NCBI GenBank assembly: GCA_047495785.1
Contig: JBLDXI010000025.1
Coordinates: forward strand, 248,001-312,000
From: Lepidodermella squamata
Lineage: Eukaryota; Gastrotricha
Direction: 5' to 3'
Length of the DNA stretch: 64,000 nucleotides
Numbering within the stretch: the stretch's first letter is position 1; the number at the start of each line of letters is the position of its first letter. Below the pieces are notes generated by a model that saw only the letters and a list, made by a program, of their open reading frames with translations, had not been told where the DNA came from and made no database searches. The translations under genes were made by a program, and so were the position numbers. Shown here one piece after another: positions 44,801 to 57,046 of this stretch.

Positions 44801-47800
44801 CCGAAAATGGGCCAACATACAAGCTAATCCAAAGCTCGGAAAAAAATGTTATCCGCTTCAAATATAAGGGAACCAAAACGTTAGCCGTCGAGTGCCAATT
44901 GCTTTCTTCACTTAACAACAGTTTTGCATCAATTTTGCAAAACGAGATTTCAACTATAATCATTTTTTAACCTTTCGATTCTCGCAATTTCAGTAATATC
45001 TATTATTTTGAATACTATCAAGATTTCAGTACATTTTACTTGAATTCGAAGGTCAAACGACAATTAATCGCCCAAATTGTAGTCAAATACTGACAAATTA
45101 GCTTACGACAGCACCTGATGTCTTTTAGCTAGCAGAGAAAAATGTGCGCTTCAGCTTGTCTCATCTTAAAATCCAGGGAGAGGATTCAAAGTATTGGGAT
45201 AAGCTGAACTATGCCACATTTACACGATTGCAGGACAAAATAAGCCTGGACTGAAACAAAGACGCAATGTCACATATCAAAGTCGCCCTACTTAATCAGC
45301 TATTCAGTTCATCGAAATCTAGTTACCTATATCTGACGTAAAGAGATATCCAGGCATCGATTAGCCAACGAACTTTGATGAGAGCCGACACGCTTCAGCG
45401 AAGCTCAGCCGTCAAGCTAAGACAAATCGCAGCCAGATCATTTCACGTATCACCCGCGCACAAAAACACATAAAAACCTGTCATTCGCCTAGCATTTCAG
45501 TCGAATTAAACATGGCGACACTAATTTTCCTAATCCTCCACGTTTTTCCTCTCGTATTCGCAAAATTTGAACCAAATGCCGAGGCGAAGCTCATGGCATC
45601 GCTACTGGACCAGTACCCAGGCTACGGCATCGCGCGACCCGTCCACGAGGTCGCAGGCCAGATGAACGTGACTTTCAGCCTCAAAGTCAACGAATTGGTC
45701 GAGATCAACGAACACACTGGGGCTATGACTATCAACGCTCTGGCTGTGGGTTCGTGGACCGATGACTACCTGCGATGGGAGCCTGAATCCTTCGACGGGG
45801 TCGACGCTATCCCGCTGCGAAGTGAAACCGTTTTCCTGCCGAAAATCATCCCGATCTCAACAAGAGGCGATCAAGCGTCGATTTTCGATTCCGCCAAGAA
45901 TCAAGACCAAAGCGTTATTGTTTGGACGAACAACGAAGGACGAGTTAGAGCTAAGGTAGGTCGATTTAGGAGTATAATCAAATTTTTCATGATTTTTTCC
46001 AACAGGTGAATGGGCAATACACGAGTTCATGCCACCTCGATCTGACCGATTTCCCGCTCGATAAACAAAAATGCCGTTTCTTCTTCAAAACTCTTCAGCT
46101 AACCCGAGCTCGAATATCGCTTCAACTCGAAAATTTGAACACAGAGCTTGAATTCGCCGATTCAAACCAATTTTGGCGAGTTTTGAGTGTCAAGGGCGAC
46201 GAAACGATCTTCGAAGTTGGCGGGGCGACCTATTCCGCCGTGGTTTACACCGTCGAGGTTCAACGCAGGGCCGAATTCTATCTGCGAAATATCCTCCTCC
46301 CCAGCACGGCAATGGCAGCTGTTCAGCTGAGCGTGTTCTTCATGCCTTTCGGGCCGGAACGAGCTTTATTCGCGATAACAGCAGTCCTGGTGCTCGATGT
46401 ATTCCATTCATCGATGACGTCGAAATTGGGAACGCAGGAGCCGATTCCGCTCGAAAAATTCTCAACCGCCCAGCTGATAGTCGGAATTCTGATCACGATC
46501 GAATCAGTCCTGATCTTGCAGATTGTTCAACTGAACAAAAATCGTGAGATGCCGCAGTTTCTCAAGCGGCTAATTCCGAGCCGGGCGAAAATCGACCGTG
46601 ATAAAGATCGGCTGCTTCAGCGAGTCACGACGAATTCGAATTCGAAACGTAACAGCATTACCACGAAAACGCCTGCTATGATTCCATCGACGCCGAACAA
46701 CGAACAAATGGTTAATAACGGACTATTGCGCCCGAGTTTCCTGCCAATACCCAACATCAAGGATTTGCAGCGATTGAATGCGGATATTTTGGAGGCCCAG
46801 TGGATTGCTTTAGCAATTGTTCTTGATCGCGTTGTTCTGCTTTTGAGTTTATTTATCATCGCATTTCTACCCGTGTTTTTCTTCGCTTTGTAAATGGCTT
46901 TTTCGGAATAAAATTTGTATTGAGTCTCACCTGAATGGCACGTTTAAAGAAGCCTTTACAGCTCTCGCACGCGAAAATGCCGTAATGGTAACCGGAATTC
47001 GAGTCGGAGCAGATCGGGCACAACATAGCCGGATCCTGATTGTAATTCGGATCGCCTTCATGTCTAAAATATTACAAATAATAATGCAAGACAGCTAATC
47101 AACAAATATGAATGATTTACCCCGCCAAATCTTGTTCAGTGACGATTTTAGCACCATCCGCGGTGTAAACAGCTCCATCAGCTGTCGTCAAACCGAGAGC
47201 AGCCGCGTCGGCTGGATTAAGCGCAGTCACCTCGCCGTTTTCAAGCATAACAAGAATATTCTCCTGCTGGTCCTGTTCAAGGACCACGGCCGTCATTTGT
47301 TGGCTACCGTCGTCCTCCTCTACGACTTGACCCTCGTGAATCGCTCCAACTTCAGGCTCTAGGACTGGTAAATCGTCCTCCTCGCCTTGTTGCAACTAAA
47401 CAGAGAGAATAATTAAACGATGACTGATAAGAGCGAAGATTTCCACTCACGTGAACTATCACGCCTTGATCATCGTGAGCAACCTCTTCCACTACGACTT
47501 GTTCCTCGATGATTTGTTCACCACCCACAGGAGCTGAGATTATAACTTGACGCGAAATATCGTCTCGAACCGCGGCTTCCACTGCAGCAACTGCCGCATC
47601 GGCTTCTAACTGTTGCTGATCTTGCTTTTTCTTCCTAGGAGCCGGAGTTTTCTTTGCTTTCGGCTGAGGTCCACTAGAAGTCGGCGAACCTGTTATTGCG
47701 GCGACTGCTGCAGCTTCCTCGCCTTTCTTAGGGCGGCCTCGTTTCTTCGAGGGGCCTTCATTTGTCGGGGATCCCATTATATCAACGGCAGCCGGTGCGC

Positions 47801-48026
47801 TAGGAGGTGGCAGCGGCGACTGTAAAGACTGTTGACCGTAAGCATTGTCTTCTTCGCCGGATGAGAATGCCCCTCGCCGACTGGAGCGAGGTCGTCTTTC
47901 GACGTCTGGCGTCTGAGCGGCTTTTTGACCTTTGGTGGGAGACCTGCTTCGACCACGCGTTGGTGAGGCTTCAGATGCTGCAGCCTCATTTGGCCGCTTT
48001 TTAGTTTTGGATTTCTGAATTGGCAT
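41885..48026 (-). CDS. NR5-type (Hr39/FTZ-F1-like) nuclear receptor
   Basis: Five exons on the minus strand: 48026-47451, 47395-47121, 47063-46931, 44254-43523, 42550-41885; 793 residues. N-terminus basic then acidic, with an AT-hook-like RGRPKK (96-101). The DNA-binding domain spans a splice: first zinc finger C299 PIC...[18 protein letters not shown] (P-box CESCKG, as in NR5), then NNRQLRC...[14 protein letters not shown]. The FTZ-F1-type extension [19 protein letters not shown] resembles Drosophila Hr39. Ligand-binding domain signature [19 protein letters not shown]-2 helix LLVELL (638-643), compare Hr39 LLMELL. An unusual 150-residue tail rich in Asp, Val, His and Gln follows AF-2. It is a nuclear transcription factor expected to bind FTZ-F1-type half-sites as a monomer. 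A channel gene is nested in the 2.7-kb third intron. Confidence 0.9.
43061..43423. repeat. Foldback element in nuclear receptor intron 4
   Basis: Imperfect inverted arms of about 130-150 bases. Left: about 43061-43200, from GAGAAAAAAATGACC, including TGTTCACCAAATTTTGCATG. Right: about 43270-43423, ending TCACTTTTTTCTC. The inner ends GAGGTGGGCAA/TTGCCCACCTC also pair. The arms differ by small indels. No coding capacity; a MITE-like hairpin. Confidence 0.75.
45469..45502 (+). promoter_or_regulatory. Core promoter of the nested channel gene
   Basis: A TATA-like CATAAAAA (45469-45476) lies about 30 bases before TCAGTC (45497-45502), which matches the arthropod-type initiator TCAGTY. Transcription would start near 45499, only 13 bases before the ATG. 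The TTTCAG could instead be a trans-splice acceptor. Confidence 0.5.
45512..46893 (+). CDS. Cys-loop ligand-gated ion channel, nested in a nuclear receptor intron
   Basis: Exons 45512-45955 and 46006-46893, 50-base intron; 443 residues. Signal peptide ([17 protein letters not shown]), ligand-binding domain with the family-internal GIARPV motif, and a canonical Cys-loop C157[14 protein letters not shown]171. M1 and M2 are separated by FMPFGPER; M2 keeps a -1' Glu and the 9' Leu ([14 protein letters not shown]), suggesting a cation channel. M3, a roughly 125-residue loop and M4 follow. It lies antisense inside the third intron of the NR5-type receptor. Its poly(A) signal (46907-46912) is 18 bases from the receptor's exon 3 end at 46931, so the two transcripts may overlap head-on. 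Confidence 0.92.
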
Positions 48027-49183
48027 AAAAATACCTAAGGCCAATAAAAAGAAATTGATGCGAGTTACAACAGCCAATCCAAGTTTCGTAAACAAAACCA
48101 GCAATAAAATCTCTAGGGTGAAACCACTAAAACAAAGAGAATAATCCCAACTTTCCTTTCAACCGCGAAGAAGCCTTAAAAACCGGAACAGAAAATGCAC
48201 CAGCTTTGATAGGAAACACAAATTAACGGGAAAATCTGAAAATCAGCTATTGGCATGCAGCATGCAGCCTTGAAGGAGTACAGGTATTAGGAACAAGGAA
48301 CAAGGCTCAGAGCATCGGCAAACGGCACTCAGACCCGTCGGCTTGCCCAGTGCTCCTCCCGCCAAAAAACCGATCAGCCAAATTTTGAAAACTGATAGAT
48401 ATTTGGTTATAACATATATTTATTTTCAATCCAGTTTATTATAGAAAATTAATTTATACCTATTTAAACAGAAATTGTAATTTTAAAAATTCAAAATTTT
48501 CGCGGTAATCAAATCAACGGACTTGGTTACAAAACGAGGTGGGTCGCCGCTTAAAGCTCGAAGGTATGATCGAACTTTGCTGTGGGCTGCTGTCTCGCTA
48601 CAGGCTTCTGTTTTTGCAACCTGCCTCCTCATGATTCTTCAAATTTGTGGGATATTCAGATTCTTATCTTGGGGATTGTATGAATTGATTGCGCAATCAT
48701 CTGTTATCTCCGAATTAAAGAATTGAAAATTTGCTTGAATACTTTCCGCAATTTCGTGTGATCGTTTGAGCGTTCTAATGTTGTTTATCCGATCAAAATG
48801 CATGTAATTTTTTTCTGAAACGCTCAAATGATCATACGATGCTTTAACTGACGAAGCTTAAGTTACTTGAAAAGCGCCACGGTCGCCTTACTTCTGCGCT
48901 CGATCCTCTTTTTGCCCATTTATAAATCCATTCCCAAATACTGTTATTCTTTTATAAAATCAAAAATCTGAAGGTAAACAATAAAATGATGATGAAATGA
49001 CGATGAAGCTTCGAGCTCCGTAAACACTCCTGTTTTCACGGAATCGACTCAATTGACTGCAACTTAACTCGGAAGAAGCATTGATGAGCATTGATATTTC
49101 GAAGGCAGCCATATCATCTGTTTTATTTCATTCATAGATTTTATATCCATACAGGCTACATGCTAAGTTATATGCCGACTTGA
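48027..49183. other. Divergent promoter region, nuclear receptor / CDC7
   Basis: Both flanking genes are transcribed outward from this 1.16-kb spacer. It holds an inverted repeat of about 21 bp (48754-48774 and 48819-48839; core TGATCGTTTGAGCGTT with a few mismatches) that can form a hairpin with a 44-base loop. Confidence 0.5.
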
Positions 49184-51156
49184 ATGTCTAAAGAGGCATC
49201 GAAGTCATCCAACCTCGAGGTGGACTTTCCTCTAACACTATTGCCTCGCAATGTTACGGTTTTGTCGGTCCTGGCTAATGGTGAGTATGCAATTACTAAT
49301 CGATTACTGATTACGAATTAACATTGTTCTCATCTCGAAGGCATGTTTAGTACTGTTTACAAAGCCGCATACAAGCCTAAAGCCGCTCAGTCCGGAGAAT
49401 CATCGTGCGAAATGCCTTTTGTAATCAAGCATATCAAGAGCTCGAATCATCCAAAGCGAGTTCTTACCGAAATGTGCCTGCTATCGAAGCTTCGAGGTCG
49501 CCACAACATCATTCCAGTTTGGTCTCTGATCAGCTCAAACTTCTCATATCTCGTCATTATGCCTTATTTCACTCACGACTCATTCTCAGTAAGTTTGCTT
49601 TAGATCAGCAATCAACAATGAATCATGCGAATTTGCAGTCATTCTTTCGCGACTTGACTCGGCGTGAAATCGCCAATTACATGTTCGCATTACTGGACGC
49701 TCTAGCCTACATCCACCAACTGAATGTTACTCATCGCGATATCAAACCCACAAATTTTCTATACAATCGTAAGACGAAACAATTCGCATTAATCGATTTT
49801 GGCCTAGCTGAGAAAGAATCTCGAGAAAGAATCAACAACACCGGCGTAACTCGTCGGTCTTCTTCCAAATCAGGCGTTGAGACAGACTGCCAACAGCCGC
49901 CTGTTTTGCAATGTGCCTCGACGAAACCGTCTCGAGAACCGACCCCAGGATCGAGTCTTCAAGTTGAAAACGCAGTGCCTCATGCTCCAGTCCTGCCCGA
50001 TCCTAACATAATTGGAGTAAGTTTTGAGATTTTTCATGAATTTTCATAATTAGCTATTAATTGTCCAGCCTTCTCCGAAGAAAAGTGTGCTATCGCCGCC
50101 TGTACCTCAATTGTTCGCTCTCGGTCAAATCGGGACGTTAACCGCAAAAGCGAAAAGCAAACTATCCGCAGCTAGCATTCGACGCCGGTTGCGATTTTCT
50201 GATGTTTTAAACGTTGAAGGCGACAATCAGCCGCCTAAAGCAAGCGATCCTGCCAAGAAACCTGCTGCGGTCGAATCTTCGGCGAAAAATGAGGAATCGA
50301 ATGCGGAGAATAGAGCGAGCAAAGAAGCCGTTTTTGCTCGGTTTAAATCGTCGGATAGCGGCTATTCGACGGCCTCGTCTCAGATTTCAGCATCGACCTC
50401 GTGCAAATGCGATGGGCCCTATGTCATTTGCGGAACGTGCCAAAAAGCGTAAGTTTCATAACTGATGTTATAAATTACCTAGTTCTCAAAATCAGGCCAA
50501 AATCGGAAAATTCTCCAAATCGACTGGAAAATCAGGATCATATTGATAACTTTTTTGAATTGCAATTCTATTTCAGCCCTGATATCCAAGCGCAGCGATC
50601 CGGAACTACTGGCTATCGAGCGCCCGAAGTGCTGCTGCGAAGCCGCTCGCAGACCATCGCAATCGACGTGTGGGCAGCCGGCGTCGTGTTCCTGATCATC
50701 CTCACGGGCCGGTACCCGTTTTTCACCGCCAAAGTCGACCTCGAAGCCATCGGCCAACTCATGACCATTTTCGGCCGGCGGAAAATCGCCGAGTTGGCCT
50801 CAGAATTAGGCCTAGTCCTACTGCTGCCTTCGAATTGCCCGATTTCGGAGGAACCACCTGTTGAGTTGGGCGATTTGTGCCGGCAATTGCGCGCCGGCGT
50901 ACCAGCTCGTAAACTCTTCGGCTCGAAAATTGACAGTAGCAATGCTGATAAAATGGCGAAGCGGAAGCGGACGTACAACGAAGCCGACCTGACGCGGTCG
51001 CCGTTTTCGGCCGGCGACAACGCGGCCGCGAACGAGTTTGCGAGCCTGGCCTTCGACTTGCTGGGCAAGCTGCTCGACTTGCGGCCGAGCTGCCGCATTT
51101 CGGCTGAAGATGCGTTGAAGCACGAGTTTTTCGCCAAATTCCGCGCCGATTCCTAG
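49184..51156 (+). CDS. CDC7: CDC7 kinase (DDK catalytic subunit)
   Basis: Five exons: 49184-49280, 49341-49588, 49639-50016, 50069-50448, 50577-51156; 560 residues, close to human (574). Catalytic motifs are intact: ANGMFSTVYKA loop, Lys62 (FVIKHI), HRD at 147-149, DFG at 168-170, TTGYRAPEVLL. The hallmark is a large insert (about 195 residues) between DFG and the APE motif, ending in CKCDGPYVICGTC, the cysteine cluster typical of CDC7 (human: CYCFGTGRVCTIC). A second insert follows with KRKRTYNEADL. With its activator DBF4 it phosphorylates MCM2-7 to fire replication origins, in the nucleus. All introns but the fourth (128 bases) are 50-60 bases. AATAAA at 51227-51232. Confidence 0.94.
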
Positions 51157-52417
51157 CCGCGACTCGATATTTTATCTTCCGCTTTTTTGTTATTCTTATT
51201 TAAATCGCTGCTGGCCTGCAGAATGAAATAAAATATGGCTGCTTTTTCGATCTGTTGTTACGAAATTTCATAATAAATGATGAAGAAGAATTTGCTTAGC
51301 AATTTGCGCCTTTTGTTCCACATTTTGAACCCGAAGTTTTCGGTATTGCTACGGTTTTCAGAGAAGGAAACTGGTTGCCGGTGTGGGTCTGGGTTGGGTC
51401 AGGTCTGATTGAAACAAAAAGTTGCTAGTTTATCAGAAAGTCTTTTCATGAAGCGATCAAGTTTACCGTAGTAAAAATTGTGATTCTCCACATCAACGAC
51501 TCTTTCAATTATTCGCTAAAATAATTCCTCATTTGCCACATATCCACAATTTTGCGAGAAAATCAAGTGTAAGTAGGTATTACAGGTTATCCAGCTACCG
51601 GCCGGTTTGGATCGGCGTTTCCATGAAAATTCAGGGCTGGCAATGGGTCAAGTTGGAATGGAAAAAGCCTGTGACGATCGCTATTCGCGATCTATGACTT
51701 GAATCATCAATTTTTCAGTTCTACGACACGGAAAATCATCTCAAAAATCGAATGCATCCACTGCACTCGATTGGTCAGTTGGTCGTATCCATGGCTCCAT
51801 TTATTTGTCACTTTCAATCCTTCCTTGATGCCGAATGATTCATTGGAAACATTTGCAAAAAGATGTCAATATTTCATTACTTTGTGCTTATGTTATCAGT
51901 GTGTAGTGTAGACTAGGTAGTGAACTCGGTTTGTTCATTTCCACTCATCCACTCATGCGGATATGGGATGCATAGAGCAACAAATGAAGAGTGAAAGGAA
52001 CGGCGTTTCATTCTTCATTTCTTTCTCTATGATGCGATGTTTTTGACCGCTTTCCGCCTTCCCCTAACAAACGCACTTTTTTATTTAGTTGAGCTAAAAT
52101 TATCAAAAGTGATAAAATACACAGGATAGACCACGCTAGGAAAATTAGATATATGAAAACTTAGAGCTTAATAAACTGAAGAGTATCAAACGGAAAAGTT
52201 ATTTTAAAGTCTGTTCATTAATTCAAAAATTTCCGGCCTCTGCAGGTCGCTGAATTTCATCATAATCCAAATAGGCGCCATGAATCCTCACATCCCTCTG
52301 TCAACCGGTATCAAAGTCGATGTCTGCAAAAGATATGAAAAATAGTTCAACACACCAGGACAATATTGATATAATGATTTTCGCAATGTCGCTACCAATA
52401 TTTCGGTTTGGTATATC
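51157..52417. other. Convergent spacer between CDC7 and channel gene A
   Basis: AT-rich. It holds the CDC7 poly(A) signal (51227-51232) and a GGGTTGGGTCAGGTCTG motif near 51391 that resembles GGGTTGGGTGGGGTCAG near 15273 in the piggyBac-like element. No gene is seen. Confidence 0.4.
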
Positions 52418-54059
52418 TCATTGATACCTGTAGAATACTACTGGCAGAACAACCATAGAGCCAATAGTCAGAATCATCGTCAGCAAATCGAACAGTTGCG
52501 CAACTTCAAGCCACTCGCCCCAGACTTCGAACTCCTCAGCCGTGACGACGTCATCGGTCATCGTCCTGCCCATCATCATTCGAGCCATCGACGAATGCCC
52601 CATTGCGTGGAAACCGTTTCCGAGTTTCGAGTTTATCGAACCGCGACGCGACAGCATAGCGTGACCGTTGGCTGACATGAGCGAACGCGAGTCGATTTTA
52701 GCCTCTTCGGCTTCTTGTTGTTTACGGTTGATCGGGTTGCCACTCATTGCGTGTCGCAAGGCCTCAGCTTGCTCCTCCCGAACTTTGGTTCGCAATTTCG
52801 GAACCATCCAACGAATCCAACTAAAAAATTCCATTCGGTTTCTTCATGTATGTTATATGGTAGCAATCTTACCTTGGTACAGCTGTTCGTTTGTTCTTAG
52901 CAGCTATCCACCAAACGAAAGCAGATTCGATAGTAATCCCAATGCCCAGCATAACCTGAACTGTTGTCTGGCGAACATAGGGAATCACTTCAGACGTGAT
53001 GGGCAATTTGTTATTCAGCGCCTGCTGGAAAATGTTCATCGTCAGTACTAAGGTGATACAAAACATCGATCGATCCGGGCCGAATGGCATGAAGAACGTC
53101 GACAGTAGCAAAACTGCCATGGCAAATGAGGGCAAAAGGACGTTCCAGGCGTAGTAGTCGCTTCGACGGTTAGCTATCACTTCGTAAGTTATGGCCGAGA
53201 AGTTTTCACCGATTCCTTGGATGGTTGTGTCTTGACTTGTTATCGATGCCATCAGCCAGTTCGGATTGGCGTTGATGTTCACCTCGACCGAATCTTTCAG
53301 GAGCTCACTCACTTTTTGGCCAGTAGCTTGGTGCAAGGTGATCCGTTTATCGTTGAAACGCCACGATTTGAACACGAAGCGGCAAGTCTAAGAAAATTAC
53401 TTGAAAAAGGTTAGCATGAAGAATTGCGGAACTTTTACCTGGCTATCGAAAGGAAAATCGTCCAAGTTGAGCTGTTATAACGACAAAATCAGTGTAAATG
53501 ATTGATGTCGTCTATTTCACGGGTCGTCGATGTGAAAATGTTAAAATTTTACGTTGCATGACGACAGGAACGGGCCTGTTACTTTTGCTTCCACTTGGCC
53601 CGTATGCTCCACCCAAACCAGGGAATTGATGTCGCGGTCATTCTGCCCTGCTCCGGTCATGAAAATCGACGAAACGGTACCGCCATTGCCGTCTTTGACG
53701 ATGGTCGGCAGAAACACATCGTGAGTTCGCATTGGGACCGCTCGCAGGTCGTGGAAATCAGCAGGGTTCCAACGCAGTAGGTCGTCCTGCCACGTTGCGA
53801 TAACCATAGCTGTGACTTTCATTGTTCCGGTCAATTCTTCAATTCCCAAAAACTCGTTAATGACAAACAGCATTGTTACGTCGAGCGTTTTGTTGACCCT
53901 GGCGACCGGCCGTGCCATACCAAAGCCATGGTAGCGTTTTATGAGACGAGCTATGAGCTTTGCCTCGTCATTCGGCTCAAGTTCATCGTCAAAGCTTTCG
54001 CTAGACCACCCAGGGCAAAAACAGAGTGCAAAAACCCCGAAAATTGCGCTATATTTCAT
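52418..54059 (-). CDS. Cys-loop ligand-gated ion channel A
   Basis: Four exons on the minus strand: 54059-53553, 53471-53439, 53387-52873, 52820-52418; 485 residues. Signal peptide (about 1-19), ligand-binding domain with GFGMARPV and FVINEFLGIEELTGTMKVTA, Cys-loop C168-NLNLDDFPFDSQT-C182, M1 to M4. The second exon is only 33 bases and encodes exactly the interior of the Cys-loop. M2 is DRSMFCITLVLTMNIF: -1' Asp, 9' Leu, hence nicotinic-like and probably cation-selective. No loop C vicinal cysteines. Closest in the window is the channel at 60016-62804, which shares the 515-base third exon, although there the microexon is fused to the exon before it. The ligand is unknown. Confidence 0.92.
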
Positions 54060-54560
54060 TTTTGCTAAATGTTGACTGCTCCCGGTCTCTATTTTAAAGC
54101 TCGAGCCGAATTCTCCCCTAATTGATCAAGACAGATAGACAGGTAACATGACAGTTGAGTTCGTTTGAATGAACGTCAAGCGCTGTCTTTAAGATCCAGG
54201 TAAACACGAGCTACCTATCCAATAATTGAATTTTCGACTAATTGAGTTAATAACGACGAGGCGTAATACAACTTTTAGTCACGCTTATTTTTCATCCCAC
54301 TCGATTGTAAAGCTTTACCCGATTTAACCTTTTATTTATCTGTCATCAACTTTTACAAGACATGGGTTAATAGATCAAATAATATTTACAGCGTGTTTTT
54401 GAAAGATTGTTCAGAGGCGGTGAAATGAGAGTAAATGAGAGTACTAAAATAATAACCGAAAATAAGAAAATAGAGCTCAAGTGCCGATATTCCTCACGAT
54501 AGCACAAAAATTACCGGAAATGAAAAATAGAACAAAAATAGTTGTTAACTATAGCAGCGA
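54060..54560. other. Spacer between channel genes A and B
   Basis: TTTAAAAT (54098-54091, minus) may be the TATA box of channel A, 39 bases before its ATG. The remainder is AT-rich. The two channel genes run head-to-tail. Confidence 0.4.
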
Positions 54561-57046
54561 TCACCAGTAGAAATATAAAGGAGAACCGAAAATGATAATT
54601 TGGACGAGAGCGAATCCGAAGTGGTCCAAAAATTGAGCGACTTCTGCCCAATCGCTGGCCTTGACCCACCTATCCTCTTCCGCCTTTTGCTCAGCCTGTT
54701 CGATAACCGAGGCGATAGTTCCAGCGCTGCCACGTCGTGACATCGGCCAAGAAGGCGGGGCATGGCGCTGCTGAACGCTGTTGATGAAAGCGTTGTTAGC
54801 CGCCGAGTCTTCGAAGACATTGTCCCCATCAGTACTAACTCTGGCTTTCGACTGATCAGGCGGCGGTAAATTGTTGCTGTAAATCGCAGATAGCGCGTTG
54901 ATATTCGTATGGCTGTTTCCAATCAAGCGAGTGGCATTGCCGTTACGGTTGAATGCGCCGCGTGATCGATTTTTGATCGCTTCGATCTGCGCCGGGGTCA
55001 ATTGTCGATTGGCTTGCTTGCGGGTATGGCGTAGAGCCGGGACGATGAAGCGGAAAAATCTCGGTATTGAGCTGTAGAGATGCTTGTTTGCTACCCAAGT
55101 GACGAAGCAAGATTCGATGGTTACGAAAATTCCGACCATGACTTGAACGTTGATCAAGCGAACAAAGGGAATAACCTGCGAGAAAAATCAAAGTCATGAA
55201 ATTTTCTGCTCTAATGGAAAATGAAGGTTTTACCTCTGCCGTAACTGGTAGTTTGCTGGCAAGAGCTTGCTGGAAAATGTTGAGCGTCAAAATCAGCGTG
55301 ATGTTGAACATGCATCTCTCCGGTCCGAATGGCATGAAAAACGTAGCCATCAGCATGACAACCATGCTCATGGTCGGCGTTAGCACGTTCCAGATGTAGT
55401 AATCCGTTCGTCGCTCGCAATTGACGTGATACGCGATGGCTGAGAAATTCTCGCCGCCCGAAGAGATGAGCACCGATTCGCTGGTTACTGAAGACATGAT
55501 GAAGTTTGGGTTAGCATTGACGTTCACTTTGACAATTGAGTTTTGACTCAGCAGTTCACTTGCTTTCTGCTCGTCGTCCAAGGTTAGCCGGATTCGGCTG
55601 GAGTCGAAGCGCCAGACGCGGAACGTAAACAGGCACTCGTGCGCATCGAACGGGAACCACTTCAAATTCAGCTTACAGTTCGTAACGAATGGACCTGAAA
55701 AGTTACAGAATAATCTACAAATTAGCGTCGGAAATAGGAAATTGCCAAATGCTATAATTAATCTTTAAAAATTTATAAAATAATGTTGACTATTGTTCTC
55801 TATGCTCTGCTAGTAACGATGCTTGGGGTGCGAAGTCCGTGAAAGTCCGTGGTTCGACCCAGGTAATGGCTATGGGGATTTTCGATTGCCAAGGGAGTTA
55901 ACGGTCGATAAACAGTCTCATTCCTTATTAAAGACTTCCATCCCCTCAAGATCCCCCAATCGGAGTAAGATATGGTTGAAAGTGTTGTTAGTAATGCTAT
56001 TACCCAATAAGTTTCAATTTTCATTATAAGGCCACAGTCCATCTCAGATGTGTATCCTAAAAAGCGAGGAAAGGCCACAATGGAAGGATCCTGAAATTGG
56101 TAGGTATGACCTCTGTGGCGTAATCAAGGAAGTGAAATAAAATATATGCGCTTCTCTTTGAGTTTTGTGGCAACACGTAATGCTCGATGTGGATTAAGAG
56201 ATAGAATACTGTAAGTATTCCACGTGAAAGTCTATTATAGTTCACTCATTTCGTGGCTGTGTCAATTAAAATGTACTACACGACTCTTAAGTGCCGTGGT
56301 TGGCCGTGGTCCGTGGTTAAAAAAAACATATCATGCTGCACTTGTTCTTACTGCTCGTCGGACGAGAAGAAATGTTGGCGATACCCTGATGCCTCGAAGA
56401 GAACATTTAGAAATGGAATATTCACAACAGTTTTAAGTTTCTTTAAGCGCGGCCAATGAGCCATAGATCCCCTAATCCTATCAGTTGAACCCTATCAGCC
56501 CCTTGTATATCCTGATCCCAAAATATGTCTTCCATACATTAAAGTAAAATCCAAGGCCTTACCTGTAACCATAGATTCCACCTGGCCGGTATGATGCACC
56601 CAGACCATGGAATTGACATCGCGGTCATTCTGCGAATTGCCGGTCATGAAAATCGACGCCTGAGTGCCGCCATTGCCGTCTTTGACAATCGTCGGCAGGA
56701 AGACGTCTTTCGCCCGCATCGGAACCGCCCGTAAATTGTTGAAATGTGCCGGGTTCCACCGCAGCTGGTCGTCACGCCACGTTGCCGTAATCACAGCCGT
56801 GACCTTCATCGTGCCAGTCAGCTCTTCGATTCCCAAGAATTCGTTGATGACGAAGAGCAGGGCGACGTCCATGGTCTCGTTCACCTCCGAGACAGGTCTA
56901 GCCATTCCGAAGCCGCTGTATCGATTCCGCAGCATGTGCAACAGCCTCGCTTCGTCATTTGACGGGGTATCCTCCGTATTCAATACAGCTTGAATGCTTT
57001 GGAAGGTTGAAACAAGGCAAAAGCAGATAGTAATTGTCAGTATCAT
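54561..57046 (-). CDS. Cys-loop ligand-gated ion channel B
   Basis: Three exons on the minus strand: 57046-56563, 55694-55234, 55175-54561; 519 residues. Signal peptide, the same GFGMARPV and FVINEFLGIEELTGTMKVTA blocks as channel A, Cys-loop C168-KLNLKWFPFDAHE-C182, M2 ERCMFNITLILTLNIF with -1' Glu and 9' Leu. The M3-M4 loop is long and polar, and M4 ends at the C-terminus (IIIFGSPLYFYW). The exon layout differs from A and C: there is no intron inside or after the Cys-loop, and the M2-M3 region is split at TAE|VIPFV. Intron 1 is 868 bases and contains a B-box-like GGTTCGACCC at 55851-55860, possibly tRNA- or SINE-derived, but no clear element. Probably a cation channel. Confidence 0.92.

Noticed and set aside
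44650-44970. 106-codon plus-strand frame in a receptor intron
   Set aside because: No ATG at the start, AT-rich codons, no recognisable domain and no splice context linking it to the nested channel.
55851-55860. B-box-like GGTTCGACCC in the channel B intron
   Set aside because: No convincing A-box at the right distance and no cloverleaf, so not called as a tRNA or SINE.
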